Below, piece by piece: positions 1-12,595 of a stretch of 64,000 bases of DNA. How positions within the stretch are numbered: position 1 is the first letter of the stretch; each line of letters begins with the position of its first letter. The translations under genes were made by a program, and so were the position numbers. Source of the stretch: Pararge aegeria (lineage: Eukaryota > Arthropoda > Insecta > Lepidoptera > Nymphalidae); assembly GCF_905163445.1 (NCBI RefSeq), contig NC_053184.1, positions 13,082,001 through 13,146,000 of the forward strand, read 5' to 3'. The notes under the pieces were generated by a model that was not told where the DNA came from, did no database searches, and saw only the letters and a program-made list of their open reading frames with translations.

Positions 1-1814
1 CCTAAACCCTATCATTTTGAAAGGAGACCCGCACGCTGCAATGGGCCAGCGATGGGTTGATGATGATGATGATGATAGGTAGTGTACCCACACATTGAGG
101 TATAAATATAGGTACTACTAAAGTACGCGTTGACTCGTGGCGGCGTGCACCGATACACGAATCGAACAGCCGCCGACAGCCTTCCGTTCTCCACATCCGT
201 CGCTGATAAGACAATAGCGATTTCAATGATGTTTCCAATAGTTTTTATGTTTATATCGTACCTTTTAAACTTTGAGATGCGTGTTGTAAAGGTTTCTTAT
301 TTTAAATAAGTTTTAATAGGAGATAACCCAAATATTTAAATCCATATTAAATAGGAATGTCTGTTCCTTTGTCCTTACTTTCCGGCCGCTATAACGAAGC
401 AACCAATCGTCTTAATTTTTGGCATTTTTATTCTAAGTAAACAAACGCGATTTTCCAAAAACCCTAATAAAGGTCTTAAGATCATGAGCAACATCTAGTA
501 TTGTACAAATTTAAAAAGCATATGAAATGTTTGTAACCGTCAGGGTTGAACCCGCATTCCCTAGTGCTGTGCCACGATTCTTATAATGCGAATGCCAAAA
601 TTATTATAAAATGAGACACTTCCAAACACGAGATGATGATTTTGTATCTAATATTGTATGATTCAAACTGATTTGCAATTTGTTTAAGGTTTTTATTTCG
701 CAATAACAACTTCTCGGGAATTATATTAGTAGTAGTAGTATTTATTTCAAGTAGGCCTAATATGTGGACTTTTGAAACGTCAATACTTTGTTGCATAAGA
801 TTACTTAAAATCCTTCGCTGGGAGCATTTTATGGCTTATTCTTTAGACTCTACAGTTTAAAGAACACTCTAGCTTAGTTACTTCCGTCCCCAGGATACAG
901 GCTTCCTTTGTGCGAATTTTCATCGGGATTCAATTTCAAAGAATAGTACCCATCAAATAAACAAAAAGAAACCGTTTCGCATTTATAATATTGGCACGAA
1001 TGTCCACATACCTACCTACTTAGTAGTTAGTATAAACTTTTTGTGTCAGAGCTCGTCCGGGGAAGTACCTACTGCCGCCATGTTTATATCTGCCGCCAGG
1101 CAGCATATGGTACTGTTTTACGGACCGAAGGGCTTTATTGCCAAAGTAATTGCAGGCATGAGGCTTTGCACCTTAAGATACTCTCTAGAACGTGCTCCTT
1201 GCAAGCCCTGCGAATTATTGCTCTGCTTATAGGTGACGGTTTTCCGATCGTCTGCTTAGTTCGTTAATAACTACATACTTAAAAAAAAACAACTTTGATA
1301 AGGGCTCAACTACTAAGCTTCGCACGTTCAATGAGGTGGACTTTCCAGTTAATTGCTTCATTGAGCATTAGCACGATGTAGGCACCTATCATTAAAGCTT
1401 TTCACAGACCGTGGCACAATATGTTGTGTTCATTACGTTTTCGCTAGGTTTTGACCCTTGTGCAGTGGTGAGCGCCGTAGTCTTATCAGTAGGGGTCTCG
1501 GCTTTTCAGCAATTCGGGAATTAATAATTCGATGATCCGATGGTAGGCTTCACGACCTGTGATCAGTTACCACCCTTAAGACATCATCAACATCATCTCA
1601 AATGATATTGCAGTCAAGGGCTACCTTGTAATACATTAGAAATCATCTCAATCGTTATAGGGAAATAGGGAATTACTGTTTACTATAAAATAAATAAAAA
1701 TAAACAGTGCATGCCTATAACTTATAGCAAATTGACGCGATTCAACATTTAATTAATGGGTATCCGCCAAAATTCCTACTCATGCGTTTGAAAACTGACA
1801 TCCTGGCATACAGG

Positions 1815-2032
1815 TCATCCCTTCAAACGATTGAAGACCACTGCTGGACATAGATCTTTTGTAGGAAGTTCCAAAATACATGGTCCTGGGCCGCTTGTTT
1901 CAAGCGGCTCCCAGCGACTCGTTTGATGTCGCCGGTCCACCTCGCTGGGGGCCGACAAACGCTGCGTTTACCTGTGCGGGGTCGCTTTTCCAGCACCTCG
2001 GAACCCCAACGTCCATCGGTACGGTACATATA
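1815..2032 (-). mobile_element. RTE-type LINE fragment, C-terminal reverse transcriptase tail
   Basis: The minus frame reads RTDGRWGSEVLEKRPRTGKR and then RPPARWTGDIKRVAG, with YVQQWSS near the end. This is the typical C-terminus of lepidopteran RTE-like polyproteins, also seen at 32,754-33,089. It is 5'-truncated. Confidence 0.75.
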
Positions 2033-2904
2033 GGTACGGTGAGCTTATTAATACAATAGAGAATGCATTAATTCAATAACTAAAATTTAAGCACAGTTTA
2101 AAAAAAAAAAAAAAATTTATGGTACTAATAGTATTAACACGTAAAGTAACTAAAACTCAGATCACAAGAATCCCTTCGCAAAGAATTTATTAATATCTGA
2201 ATTCCATATTCTTGTTTCCCAGTTAATTAATAAATGCGGGCTCATTTAATTTGGGATAGATACGGTAGTATAATTTCAAGTCTTGCTGATAAGCCGTTAT
2301 CAGTATAGTAAAAAAAAATTGAGCGAGGAGTTTAGGTCTCGGACTTTTTAACGTAGGTAATTTAAAACTTAGCAAACGGATCGATTGATGCGCGATTTTT
2401 CTTAGTACACTGAATATAAGTTACCACCGGTGAATTTGTACATTTAAAACTAAATATTGTAAAGTTATACTTCTTAAATAAGAAGGCTCCTGAACTAATT
2501 CAATTCGCGGAGAATGAACAGAACTAGTTAAAGGAATTAGACCTTGGCTAGTCATGAAGCCATTAAAATAAATAAATTCCACTAGCAGCTAGTTATTAAG
2601 AGCTACTAGGGTAAATTCATCAATGGATGATTCCCTGAAAAAGAGCAATAATAATTAAAAAAAAAAAAAACTGAACCCACCAATGAACGATCCAATGTCT
2701 AAGACAGATTGCCGAGTTACAGCAATGAAAAAAAAGAAATGAGAAAAAAACTAGTTAGCCCTAGCTGGTAAGTAATGAGGCAGTCTAAGATGGTAATTGT
2801 CTAACCTATTACTAGTATAGCAGTTATATTAAACCCATAGCCCTAAATCGGTGAGCAGCACGTCTTTGTTGGTATGGTGGTTACTACTTATAAACCAGAG
2901 AAAT

Positions 2905-2985
2905 TTCTTTGACACTGCCCGGATCGAACCCGGGAACTACAACTTAAAACCACAGGCTCTATCCGCTGCGCCAGATAGGTCGACT
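2905..2985 (-). repeat. tRNA-derived SINE piece
   Basis: On the minus strand an A-box-like segment (GGCGCAGCGGATAGAGCC) and a B-box (GGGTTCGATCC) occur, but the cloverleaf stems do not close. The upstream flank from about 2,740 matches another repeat copy near 16,840-16,935, so it is a retroelement and not a tRNA gene. Confidence 0.55.
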
Positions 2986-3537
2986 TAATTCATACTTAAC
3001 GCACATAAAGAATGCAGTGCCCGTTCAACATATAAAACACACCCGCAATTTTTTTTTTTTTTTTTACCATAAATACATATTATTTTACCATTATAAAGTA
3101 GATACCTCCGTTAGAGGAATGTGAATGAACGCCTTCGCTTAGATAAGGGCTCATTCTTAAAACACTTGTGTATAGAGGCTACTAGAGTCAAAGTTCAGAA
3201 ATTAAAGATAAACTGTAGTCACAAGCACATACTGATCTGGAACCAATTTTTGTTTTTTATTTCTATTAACTATGCGAAGTTTTAACATATATTATTTGAA
3301 TTTTTAGGTCTTTATCTGTAAAAGTCAAATAAAGATTTTTTTCTGTAAATATCTATCAATTGAACGAAGTTTTTATCTAAATTGTTTTAATTTACGTTCT
3401 TTAACTACCGTACTTATCTCTAAAACTCAAGTAAACAAAATCGGCCGGCAACTAAGACACAATTAAATAAGTTAATACCGGTATGTTAAAAAAATTAAAA
3501 AGAATATTTACAAGCTCCGTTTCTGAGCTCTGTAATT

Positions 3538-3681
3538 CAGTGGCGTGCACTGGGTTCCTTGACAGGGTATGCATACAGCAGGAAAATTGCACAAAACGTC
3601 AAAAATCCTCCTCTTATACCAGTAATATATAAATTTTAGGGTAGGTAGTGCTTTTGTGCATGTATGAAGTGCACGCCACTA
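3538..3681. mobile_element. hAT-type MITE, copy 1
   Basis: The copy is about 143 bp with perfect 13-bp terminal inverted repeats AGTGGCGTGCACT / AGTGCACGCCACT. The interior matches the copies at 61,293 and 61,952 in inverse orientation. The right-most base and the target duplication have decayed, so this is an older insertion. Confidence 0.8.
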
Positions 3682-4984
3682 ATCTGTATGATAAAGGTTT
3701 AATTCTGAAACAGTGGAAGAGATTTTCGTGGTATGAGTATGGCAAAAGTGCACCGTGAGTACCGTGAATCGTGAAAAATCCTGTTAAAGCTTTTGACAGA
3801 CGCAAAATATTTGGAACAAGTCAAAAACGCACTAAGTAGTAATCATCTGTTTACAAGAGCATTGTACCTACATAGATGATGGTTACTGAAAGTGCACAGA
3901 CAATCTCCCTTGCCATATTACACGGGCCGCACACATCTTTATTGCATTTCACCTAAATTTGGATATCGTTTCGGAAGTTTAAAGCTTAGTTCAGTGCACC
4001 CGACGACGCGACGCGACGTAGAGATAACTTACAGCATCATTCCGCCTGTATAATATTGCCATGCATGACCGAATATCGTGTTATTGCGTCATGTGCTTTT
4101 AACAAGTTATGCGAACCTACTTAACGTAAATTTTTCTAGCGCATTCTACCTTAAATTAGTTTCAGCATTTCGAAGCTTTTGAAAGATACCTATAACTTTT
4201 TTATCATTGGAAAAATCGTTGTTATTCGAATTTCGAATGTTCTGCTACTTTATGGCGCTATCGATGACTTATATCCTTTCAGGCGAAATCTACTGAACGG
4301 GTTGTAATAACACTTAACTACATATGTTTAGAATAACAGACAGGCTATGTTTTATAATTATATTGTAATTTGTACACCCCGTTGCGTAAATTGGTGGCGT
4401 CTTGTATACCAATGTATTACGTTGCCCATTCCATACATTGTAAAACATTTAAAAGAAGTTCCACCGCCTTTATAAGTTCGACTTATAAAACATTTTCATT
4501 TCGGGTCGGAAACCTCCCCTCCCTCTTAAATGACTCTCCCTCTCCTCTTTCCACGGTATTCGTACACTGAAGTAAATTGAACAATATTTCATGATTTTAG
4601 TAAAAAAATAATCTAAAATATCTGCATCTAATATGCAATATTAGATATATTATAAGTATCTTGAAACCTTAGGCCATTTCAGAAGAAAACGGAAGTTCTA
4701 AAAACAGACAGAAAATGACACCAATATGTTTTTGAGTTCTGTTATTGCATTATGATGATCCGCAACTCTTACAAAGTAAACACTTCATCCTACTTACCTA
4801 CTTACCGACTCATCGAAAAAATAAGCGAATGGAATTTTCTGCATAGTTCATGGGCTCGGATAAAGTTTGACGAACATCTGGCTCCCAGATGGCATTGAGA
4901 CGAACATTAAGAATATATCTTCCAACTACAACCACAACTCTTTGTTCGAGCTTTGCGTGTTATAAAAAAACTGCAAAAACGACG

Positions 4985-5060
4985 ACTCACACGGCGCAGT
5001 GGTTAGCGCTGTGGTCTTATAAGCGGAGGACCCGGGTTCGTTTCCCTATAGGGGCAATTT
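4985..5060 (+). repeat. tRNA-derived SINE head
   Basis: It has an A-box-like GGCGCAGTGGTTAGCGC and a B-box-like CCGGGTTCGTTTCC with the spacing of a tRNA promoter. There is no proper acceptor stem, so it is read as a SINE. Confidence 0.55.
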
Positions 5061-5396
5061 GGGTTTTGAATAAAATAAATCGAACATGAAATCAACACAA
5101 GTATCAGATAATATTTTTTTTTTTTTGTGATTTGCAATTACCTATGATGCAATTATTTGTTAAAATATTTTTCTTTTTAGACAAAACCGAAAGTTTAATT
5201 TTTAAAATGAGAAAGTATTACACATTACTTTTGCCATTCGCTTAGCATGTTAAATTCATAGATGATTTGGGAATGATTTTATCAGAATATTCAAAGAAAT
5301 AAAATATTAAATGATTTGTATTAAAAACATGTGGACCTGGCATACATCGTCCTGCGCGGTAAATTAGCGCCACTTTAGCGGGTCCAGTTAAGTTCA

Positions 5397-6128
5397 CAAT
5401 CAAATTCAAATTCATTTATTTCAAGTAAGCCTACTTTATAAGCACTTTTGAAACGTCAAGTATGCATGTTTGTGTGACTCTACCACCGGTTCGGAAAACA
5501 GATTCTACCGAGAAGAGCCGGCAAGAAACTCAGTAGTTGCTCTTTTCCAACATCAACATTTACAATCATTTTGCTATCTTGCGGGAGATGAGAGCGAGGC
5601 TGGCTGCTTCCATTCTACCTTGTCATTGAGGAATTCATCAAATGTATAGTAACCTCGCTGTACTAGATGCGTTTTTACACATTTTTTAAATGTATGCATT
5701 GGTAGGTCAAGAATTTCCTTAGGAATCATGTTGTAAAAGCGTATACTCAACCCCACAAAGGAGTTCTGCACCTTACGCAGACGATATGTAGATATCACTA
5801 ATTTATGACCGTTTCTGGTAAGTCGATTGTTAATTTCAGCTTTTGATTTATAAAGAGTAATATTTTGCCTCACAAAGACTATATTATTATAAATGTATTG
5901 CGAAGCTACTGTACGAATACCTATTTGTTGAAATTTTTCACGAAGCGATTCGCGTGATCCAAGTTTATATATTGATCGTACGGCTCTTTTCTGTAGTATA
6001 AATATACTTTCAATATCTGCAGCTTTTCCCCACAGCAAGATCCCATAGGACATAATACTGTGAAAGTATGCGAAATAAACAAGCCAACCAGGAACCCACT
6101 CTGAAATATACTCACAAAGTTTTATCAA
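5397..6128 (-). mobile_element. CR1/Jockey-like LINE, 5'-truncated, with 3' end
   Basis: On the minus strand an open frame of about 184 codons (5,574-6,128) carries a late reverse-transcriptase C-terminus: HSIMSYGILLWG, LQKRAVRSIYKL and SFVGLSIRFYNMIPKEI. A 3' UTR follows and ends in repeats of TTTGAATTTGAA at 5,397-5,410. The uninterrupted frame and the near-identity of its 3' end with 55,397-55,610 suggest a fairly recent insertion. Confidence 0.85.
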
Positions 6129-6446
6129 AATCGGTCCAGCTGTTTAAGAGAACCTAGTTGAGAAACACACGTACTTAATAATTATATATATTACTATTTT
6201 TATCACTGTTAAAACCTTTCCTAGACCTAAATTAGTAAAATCGATCCGGCCTTTCCCGAGGCTGAAGAACAGCAATTCATTTATATATATAGAGTATCTG
6301 ACCATACAGCATTGTCACGCGATTCCAAGTTCCATGAAAGGAATAATAGATAATCGAATAGTCTCTGTAACGATTATACAATATCTTGTTCCTACTGTTT
6401 GTTACCTGTCAGAATTATCATCCTAAATCAGACAAAGAATGCTTAC

Positions 6447-9400
6447 CTGCGTTGGGCATAATGCGCCGAGCGAACTAGACGCCTGGCGGCCTGTAGACGT
6501 GCATCCCACGTCGCGCAGGATGCACACTCCGTGCCCAGCGACGACATAACCCATTGCTGCTCTTCCACCTGGTAACAGTTTTGCTTCTGAGACATTGATC
6601 TATTATCTCATCATTCAAAATTCAAAACATGGAATTAGAAAATTGACCCAACACGCTGCTTAAATGTTGGTTGGCGGTTTTTTTTTGTTATCACCAATTT
6701 TACAGTCGAGTTAATGTTGAGCTGTGAAGTTAGAGCAATTCATACACATGCTTGTTTATCATACATGTAATCTTTTCTTAATATTATAATAGGATTTTTA
6801 CGTTTTATATAAACTTTGAACTTATTGAGAGACATCTCAAGGATTTCTTCTGCTTATTTGTTATAAAATGATAAACAATTACCCTTTAATGAATTACTAA
6901 TTTTATGCATCCCAGTAAACTGCACTACAATTTTATTTTTACTTCTAATATTAATATTATTACCATTTATATTTTTATGTACATAAATTAAATTTTAAAA
7001 TATATTTGAAATAGAATAGAAAAATACATCGGGGTCTTAGTGTGCACATGTGCTTCAATTATCTAACTCTGGGCTGGTACTGAAAATTTATTGACAGTAA
7101 AACTATTATAGCTAAATACAACGTTTTTTAAAGGAGCCGTTGTCGCTCGTTTGTAGCGATACAATCGTGATACTCACGCGAGTCAGACGTAGCCTGTATA
7201 AATTCAAACACCCGGTTGTATCGATACAGACGCACGCGTGAATCGATACAGCGCGATGCAAACGCGCGTGTGTATCGATATAAACGCACTGGCATATTGC
7301 GTTTTTACTCGTCAACAGCAGCAATATGACGACGCGACGGTCGGTTGCTATTGACGCGTGTGAATCGTTTGATACAAAATGATTTGATGGATAAAACGCA
7401 GTGTGCATAGGTCCTAAGTTAAGCAGTCTTTTATCACGCGGCGCATTTTTTTTTCATGACGGCGTCAAATGAAGGGGGTTTAATTGGAGGTAATAAACCC
7501 TTAATTTGACGCTGGTGCAGTTTCCGTATGCCAAACAGGCTTGGAACTTTTAAAATGTAGTAAAATTATCACAGAAAACCCACCTTAGCTAGTAAATCCT
7601 TAAAATCTTTCACGATTGGTGTAAGCCGTTTGGATTTGTCCGTGTAATAGATGACGGTGAAACGGGCCGAGGCATACCATAGTTCTAGTTCGTTGAGAGC
7701 GCTCCTCACTGACGCTTCGCTAGATGCTGAACTGCTTATTTTCTAATAAATACATAATGAACAATATAGACATTGAATACAATTCTAAATACAAACTAAA
7801 TGAATGCATCGTGCATCATCATCATCATCATCATTCCAACCCATTACCGGCGCACTACAGGGCACACTTTTCAAGGTTGTGTGCTTTTAAGTATTTATAA
7901 TATCACTTGCTTGAAAAGTGAAGGAAACATCGTGAGGAAAGCTGCATGCCTGAGAGTTCTCCATAATGTTCTCAAAGGTGTGTGGAGTCCACCAAGCCGC
8001 ACTGGGTCAGCGTGGTGGACGCGGCTTAACCCCTTCTCATTGTGGGAGGAGACCCGTGCCCTGTAGTGGGCCGGTTTGATATGATGATGATGATGATGAC
8101 AGGGCACAGCTCTCCTCTCAGAGTGAGAAGGGTTCAGTCCATAGTCCAACACGCTGGCCTAGTAAAGATTGGTAGACTTAACACGCCTTTGAGAACATTA
8201 TGGAGAACTATCAGGCGGGGTTTTAATTAACCCTTAAAGCAAGTTTTATTTAATTGTATAAATTAAAAATGCACCACTTATAGCATAATTAATCAAAATT
8301 ATAACTAAAACATCTTCGATTCCACCGCAACAAGTTATAGTTGCCTGAGAAGCAACATTGCCCCTTTTAATGGCCAAACGCTATGCTTCGAGTATCTCTA
8401 CATGTTCACATCAGAAATGAGGAGATCCATAGAAGAACCAGAGTTACCGAGATAGCTCAAAGAGTCGAAAAGCTGTAGTGGCAGTGGGCGGGGCACGTAG
8501 TTCGGAGAACTGATGGACGTAAGGGTCCCAAGGTGCTGGAATGGCGACATCGCACCTGTAAAAACAGCGTTGGAAAACCTCAACGATGTGGACGGATGAC
8601 ATCAAGCGAGTTGCAAATAGCCGCTGGACCCAAGCGGTACAAGACTGTAGTATTCCCAACTCCGTACAAAAGACCTATGTCCAGCAGTGGACGTCCATTG
8701 ACTGACAATATGAAGATGATGATGATTGTTTCCGGGCCCTATTTTGTCCTTATGTTATTTTTGCCACATATACAAGGCTGTAAAGGGAAAACTATGTAAA
8801 TGGGGTATTACAGTATTCATCATAATGAAAAACGTCTCGTCCTCAAACTTTTTTATGAGATCAACACTGTTAGAGCTACTTTTACAGAGAAAAACAAAAA
8901 ATAAAAAAATAGCCGGCAAAGGGCCACACAGAATCCAGTACAAACTGGTCTCAATTGTAAGTTGATAGCAAAAAAAAAGTTAAAAATACAATTAGAGTTA
9001 CCTGCAGGGCTTTTATATTCTTCTTTATATTAAGTGACACGCTCAGTAAATGTTTGAGTTGTAGCGTTTCTGGCTTCACGTAATCCAGTTCCACAAGGCT
9101 AAACACCTCTCGCCAGTGCTTCTCCGTGAAATCAGATCCCCGCAAGTACTTTAATGATGTTGTTAAATCCTGTCATAATGAGATAAATGTAAACAAACAC
9201 CCAATTTTTGGATGCATTCATTCAAGCAATTAAGCAAACACTAAGAACATGTCCCGGATTAATACAATAATCGCGGGAAAATCTTCAATCCTCGGAAAAA
9301 ACGGATATTTCACTTTGACAAAGTACAATTAATGCTTTGAAATCGACCACAGATTCTCTATGATAAAGAACTAGATACATAATAATTATATCTTATATTA

Positions 9401-12400
9401 TTCTTAGTATGGATCATCTTAATCATAAATAGTATGTACTTTGGAGTGTAAATTTATGTATTGTTTTGTTGTAATGGCGATTTCCCGTCTCTTATGAGAT
9501 CACTTTTAGTGATAAAGTCACCTTTTGTCTGCAATATCTTATAAGTATTCATAGTTTTTCCTGCACAATTACAGTAAAGAAGTTTAAATAAATCAATAAA
9601 ATAAATATCATGGTAAATTGTGGGATTTTATTTGTGTCTTTTCTACATAGTTTTATTCGTTTTAACGCACTTGCTTAAATGCTTTGACATGCAAAACATT
9701 AATTGATGGAAAGGATTTTAGAATTAGACGGAATTAAAGGTATTATGATTATTAAAGAGTTCCAACAATCAATAATATATGAAATTATTTATTAATTTTC
9801 TATATACTCTTTGTACACCATTAAAAGTTTAAGGAATAGAAGAAGAATAGAACAAAGACAGAAGTAGAATACAAAAGGCGGCCTTATCGCTTAGTAGTGA
9901 TCTCTGCCAGGCATTAGGATAAGAAAAACATAAGGAACACTACTGTAGTCTTATAAAATTGTATCATAGATTTAAAAAAAACTCACAGTGTAATTATCCA
10001 GTTCTTGTTTTATGAACAGAGTAATTGATGTATACGGCTCAAGTTTGGCACTCCACTGCATTATAAAGTCGTCGAGTAGATGCATTTTTTTCTGAAAAAC
10101 CACCCACTCTTGTTCTCCAAGTGTTTTAAATTCTACAACAAATAAATCAATAAAATTAACAAATATCTAATTTAAAACCAATACGTTTAGTTCAGACTTT
10201 AATAAAGTGAACTCTTACCGTCGTCGTAATCTTTAAATGTAGTCCATAGATGAAGCAATTCTGTTTTTAATGATTCCGCTTCTGCCCACGATTCAGACGA
10301 TTCAGTCTGTGTGTTAAACTTTTCACACTCCACCCTAAAACGAATTTACCAAGATAAATTATGTGCAATAGGACCCCTCATTTATAGGAGCGAGGGGTTT
10401 GAGGGCATAGAACACCCATGCTGTTATTAGGTATACATAGAAGAAAAACACAACATAACACTCAGGTTCGGGTGCCGATACTAACTTCTCACATTAAGAC
10501 AAAGACAGGAAACATGATTTACGTGGTCCCTTAACTATTAGCACTGGTTATTTCTTAAGTCTATCATCAAGATTATTTATAAAATGAGGAGGTGCTTTAT
10601 GACCGCAAGTGCTTTTATCGTATTTATTCTACGCTGATATTGTAGCTAACTCGTTTGCTAATGCCCTACGTACAATACTCAGTTGGAAATTTTTCATACT
10701 CCATTGAAACTTTTAGTTTAAAAATACATTCTTTGCGGCTCGAAGCCCTAATTTGCGAATAGCTTAATACTCACATCAACTCCTGCTTCTCGGATATAAG
10801 TTTATCGCAATGTTCCGCGGCGTCCAGAACAGAGCGACACCTTTCTACAATCTGCTCATAAGTTGCGTCGCGGGTGTCTTCGAGACGGACTTTAGCTTGA
10901 CTCCAGCGCGACACCCAAGCTTCAACGCCACTTTGCAAATTCTTCCATTCGCCAGTTAGACTTGACTTCACGATTTCCGCCTGTTGGGTTATTAAAGTTT
11001 AATATTCATTCATCTCAAGTAGGCCTAACTAAATACACTTTTGAAAAGTCTATCTGTGATACTATTATTGTTTTCAAAGGCAGATTCTACCGATAAGAAA
11101 GCAGTTGTTTTTTCCAAAATAAATATTTCATAATTGAAAACGTTCATGGAGAGATGTACAACACTATGATTTGATGACGCAGATATTTACAATTCCTGTA
11201 TGATCATGTTATGGATACTTATCTGCCTTAACCTTTTCATACATTCTTCAAGATCTACCTTATTGTGTAAATTAGAGCCGTAAATAAAAATTATAATAGG
11301 AAACGTCACCTGATGTTCGAACATCTGCTGTTGGCTGAGCATCTGTTCATGCAATTTGTGCCACTCACGAAATGTACTATCTAGAGTCGAGTCGCCGCCC
11401 CAAGTCCGCAACAAATGTCCTTTGCGTTTTAAGCTTTCCACCATTTTCTCCATCTACGGTTTGTGTACACATTTAAAATCTTTTGTTATTCCTTGAATCC
11501 ATAATAACATTTAAAAATCTTTATCTTAATCTAAAAACGACTCTTCATTGATCTGGCCCCAAGAATATAAAATACTCGATGGAAAGGCGGTACTTAATGG
11601 GGTATTATAGTATTCATGATAACTTTTTATACCAAACTTTTATACGTTTTCGTAACACGGTGACAACCATAGCACATCAGCTTTAATTACATCTTACTAA
11701 AAAGAGATTAATTATAGGGTTAGTGTGGCAACAGAAAAAAAAGGAAAGAATTGTAGTCTTAGAACAATAATAAAGAAAGGAAACGCATATATACATCATG
11801 TGATTACATCACATGATATCAGATCATTACAGTTAGTTAAGGTCGACCTTTCTTACGTTATTTTTTATGAAAACTGTATAAATATACGTGGAATACTAAC
11901 TGTAATTATATATGAAAACTGTAATAATATTCTTGGAATTAAATTCATTTCTCTTAATCGAGTATTAGTGAGCCCATTTGAGTAAAAGGGCCTTGACGTG
12001 CGGATAATATTCCATATTAGGACTCTTTAAATGCATGATTTTATGCATGATTTTATTTTTAGACCGAGAAAAAATATATTTTGGTGCCATGAATATGCTG
12101 ATTTAGGGAAAAATAATAAAAAAAATAGTTTTTTTTATTATTACACTCGATTAAATATATCACCATGATAGTAATAATCCTGCAACAGCATGCATTGAAC
12201 TCATACTAATAATTTTATGGTCGTTTGAATGGTATGTTGCAGTTTTACTACTTTATGCATTATGTTGCAGTTTTACTACTTTATGCATTTAAGGGATATT
12301 CAATTAAGAGGTGTAAAAGCATAAAATATTTATTTGTATTACCTCCGGCATTTTGATCCGCAATGCCTGTTGTTTAGCACTAATATCTGCCAGCTCCTTA

Positions 12401-12595
12401 GCGTTTTTCGGCATAGCTTTATTCTCCAACATAACCGTTGCGTTGGCCATGAACGAGTCCAAGGTGGAAGCATCATCTCGGCAGCTTGTTTGCAAGGACG
12501 CCATGAGACTGGTCCATAGGCTACGCGCTTGAGCTTCGAACTCACGCCGCAAAGTGACCGTGCCTACAGTGATCCATTCAATTTTTTCATCCTCG
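6447..12595 (-). CDS. DYNC2H1: DYNC2H1 coding exons 17-24 (tail to start of linker)
   Basis: The exons are 12343-12595, 11310-11453, 10775-10980, 10219-10334, 9987-10132, 9002-9169, 7584-7742 and 6447-6568. Recognisable matches to dynein-2 are EQEWVVFQKKMHLLDDF (exon 21), SLKYLRGSDFTEKHW (exon 22) and ALNELELWYASARFTVIYY (exon 23). Exon 24 contains TWDARLQAARRL, the helix just before the conserved KWVYLEPIF block that begins the linker. For exon 23 the TTAG acceptor at 7,743-7,746 is required: the alternative AG a few bases downstream leads straight into a stop. The next exon should start by completing an Arg codon. Confidence 0.93.

Larger units (their letters stand above)
1..6446. other. 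DYNC2H1 intron (or its start), repeat-rich, no exon seen
   Basis: No continuation of the dynein linker was found by eye on the minus strand. The stretch holds a SINE tail ending in (GATGAT)n at about 16-77, an old retroelement remnant around 1,055-1,265, a tRNA-like SINE piece near 1,457-1,510, RTE and tRNA-SINE fragments, a hAT MITE and a CR1/Jockey-like LINE (listed separately). The rest is AT-rich with no clear signal. Confidence 0.6.

Noticed and set aside
7112..7408. Minus-strand 98-codon frame over the ATCGATA block
   Set aside because: The frame follows from the repeated GC-rich sequence and shows no protein-like features or splice context.
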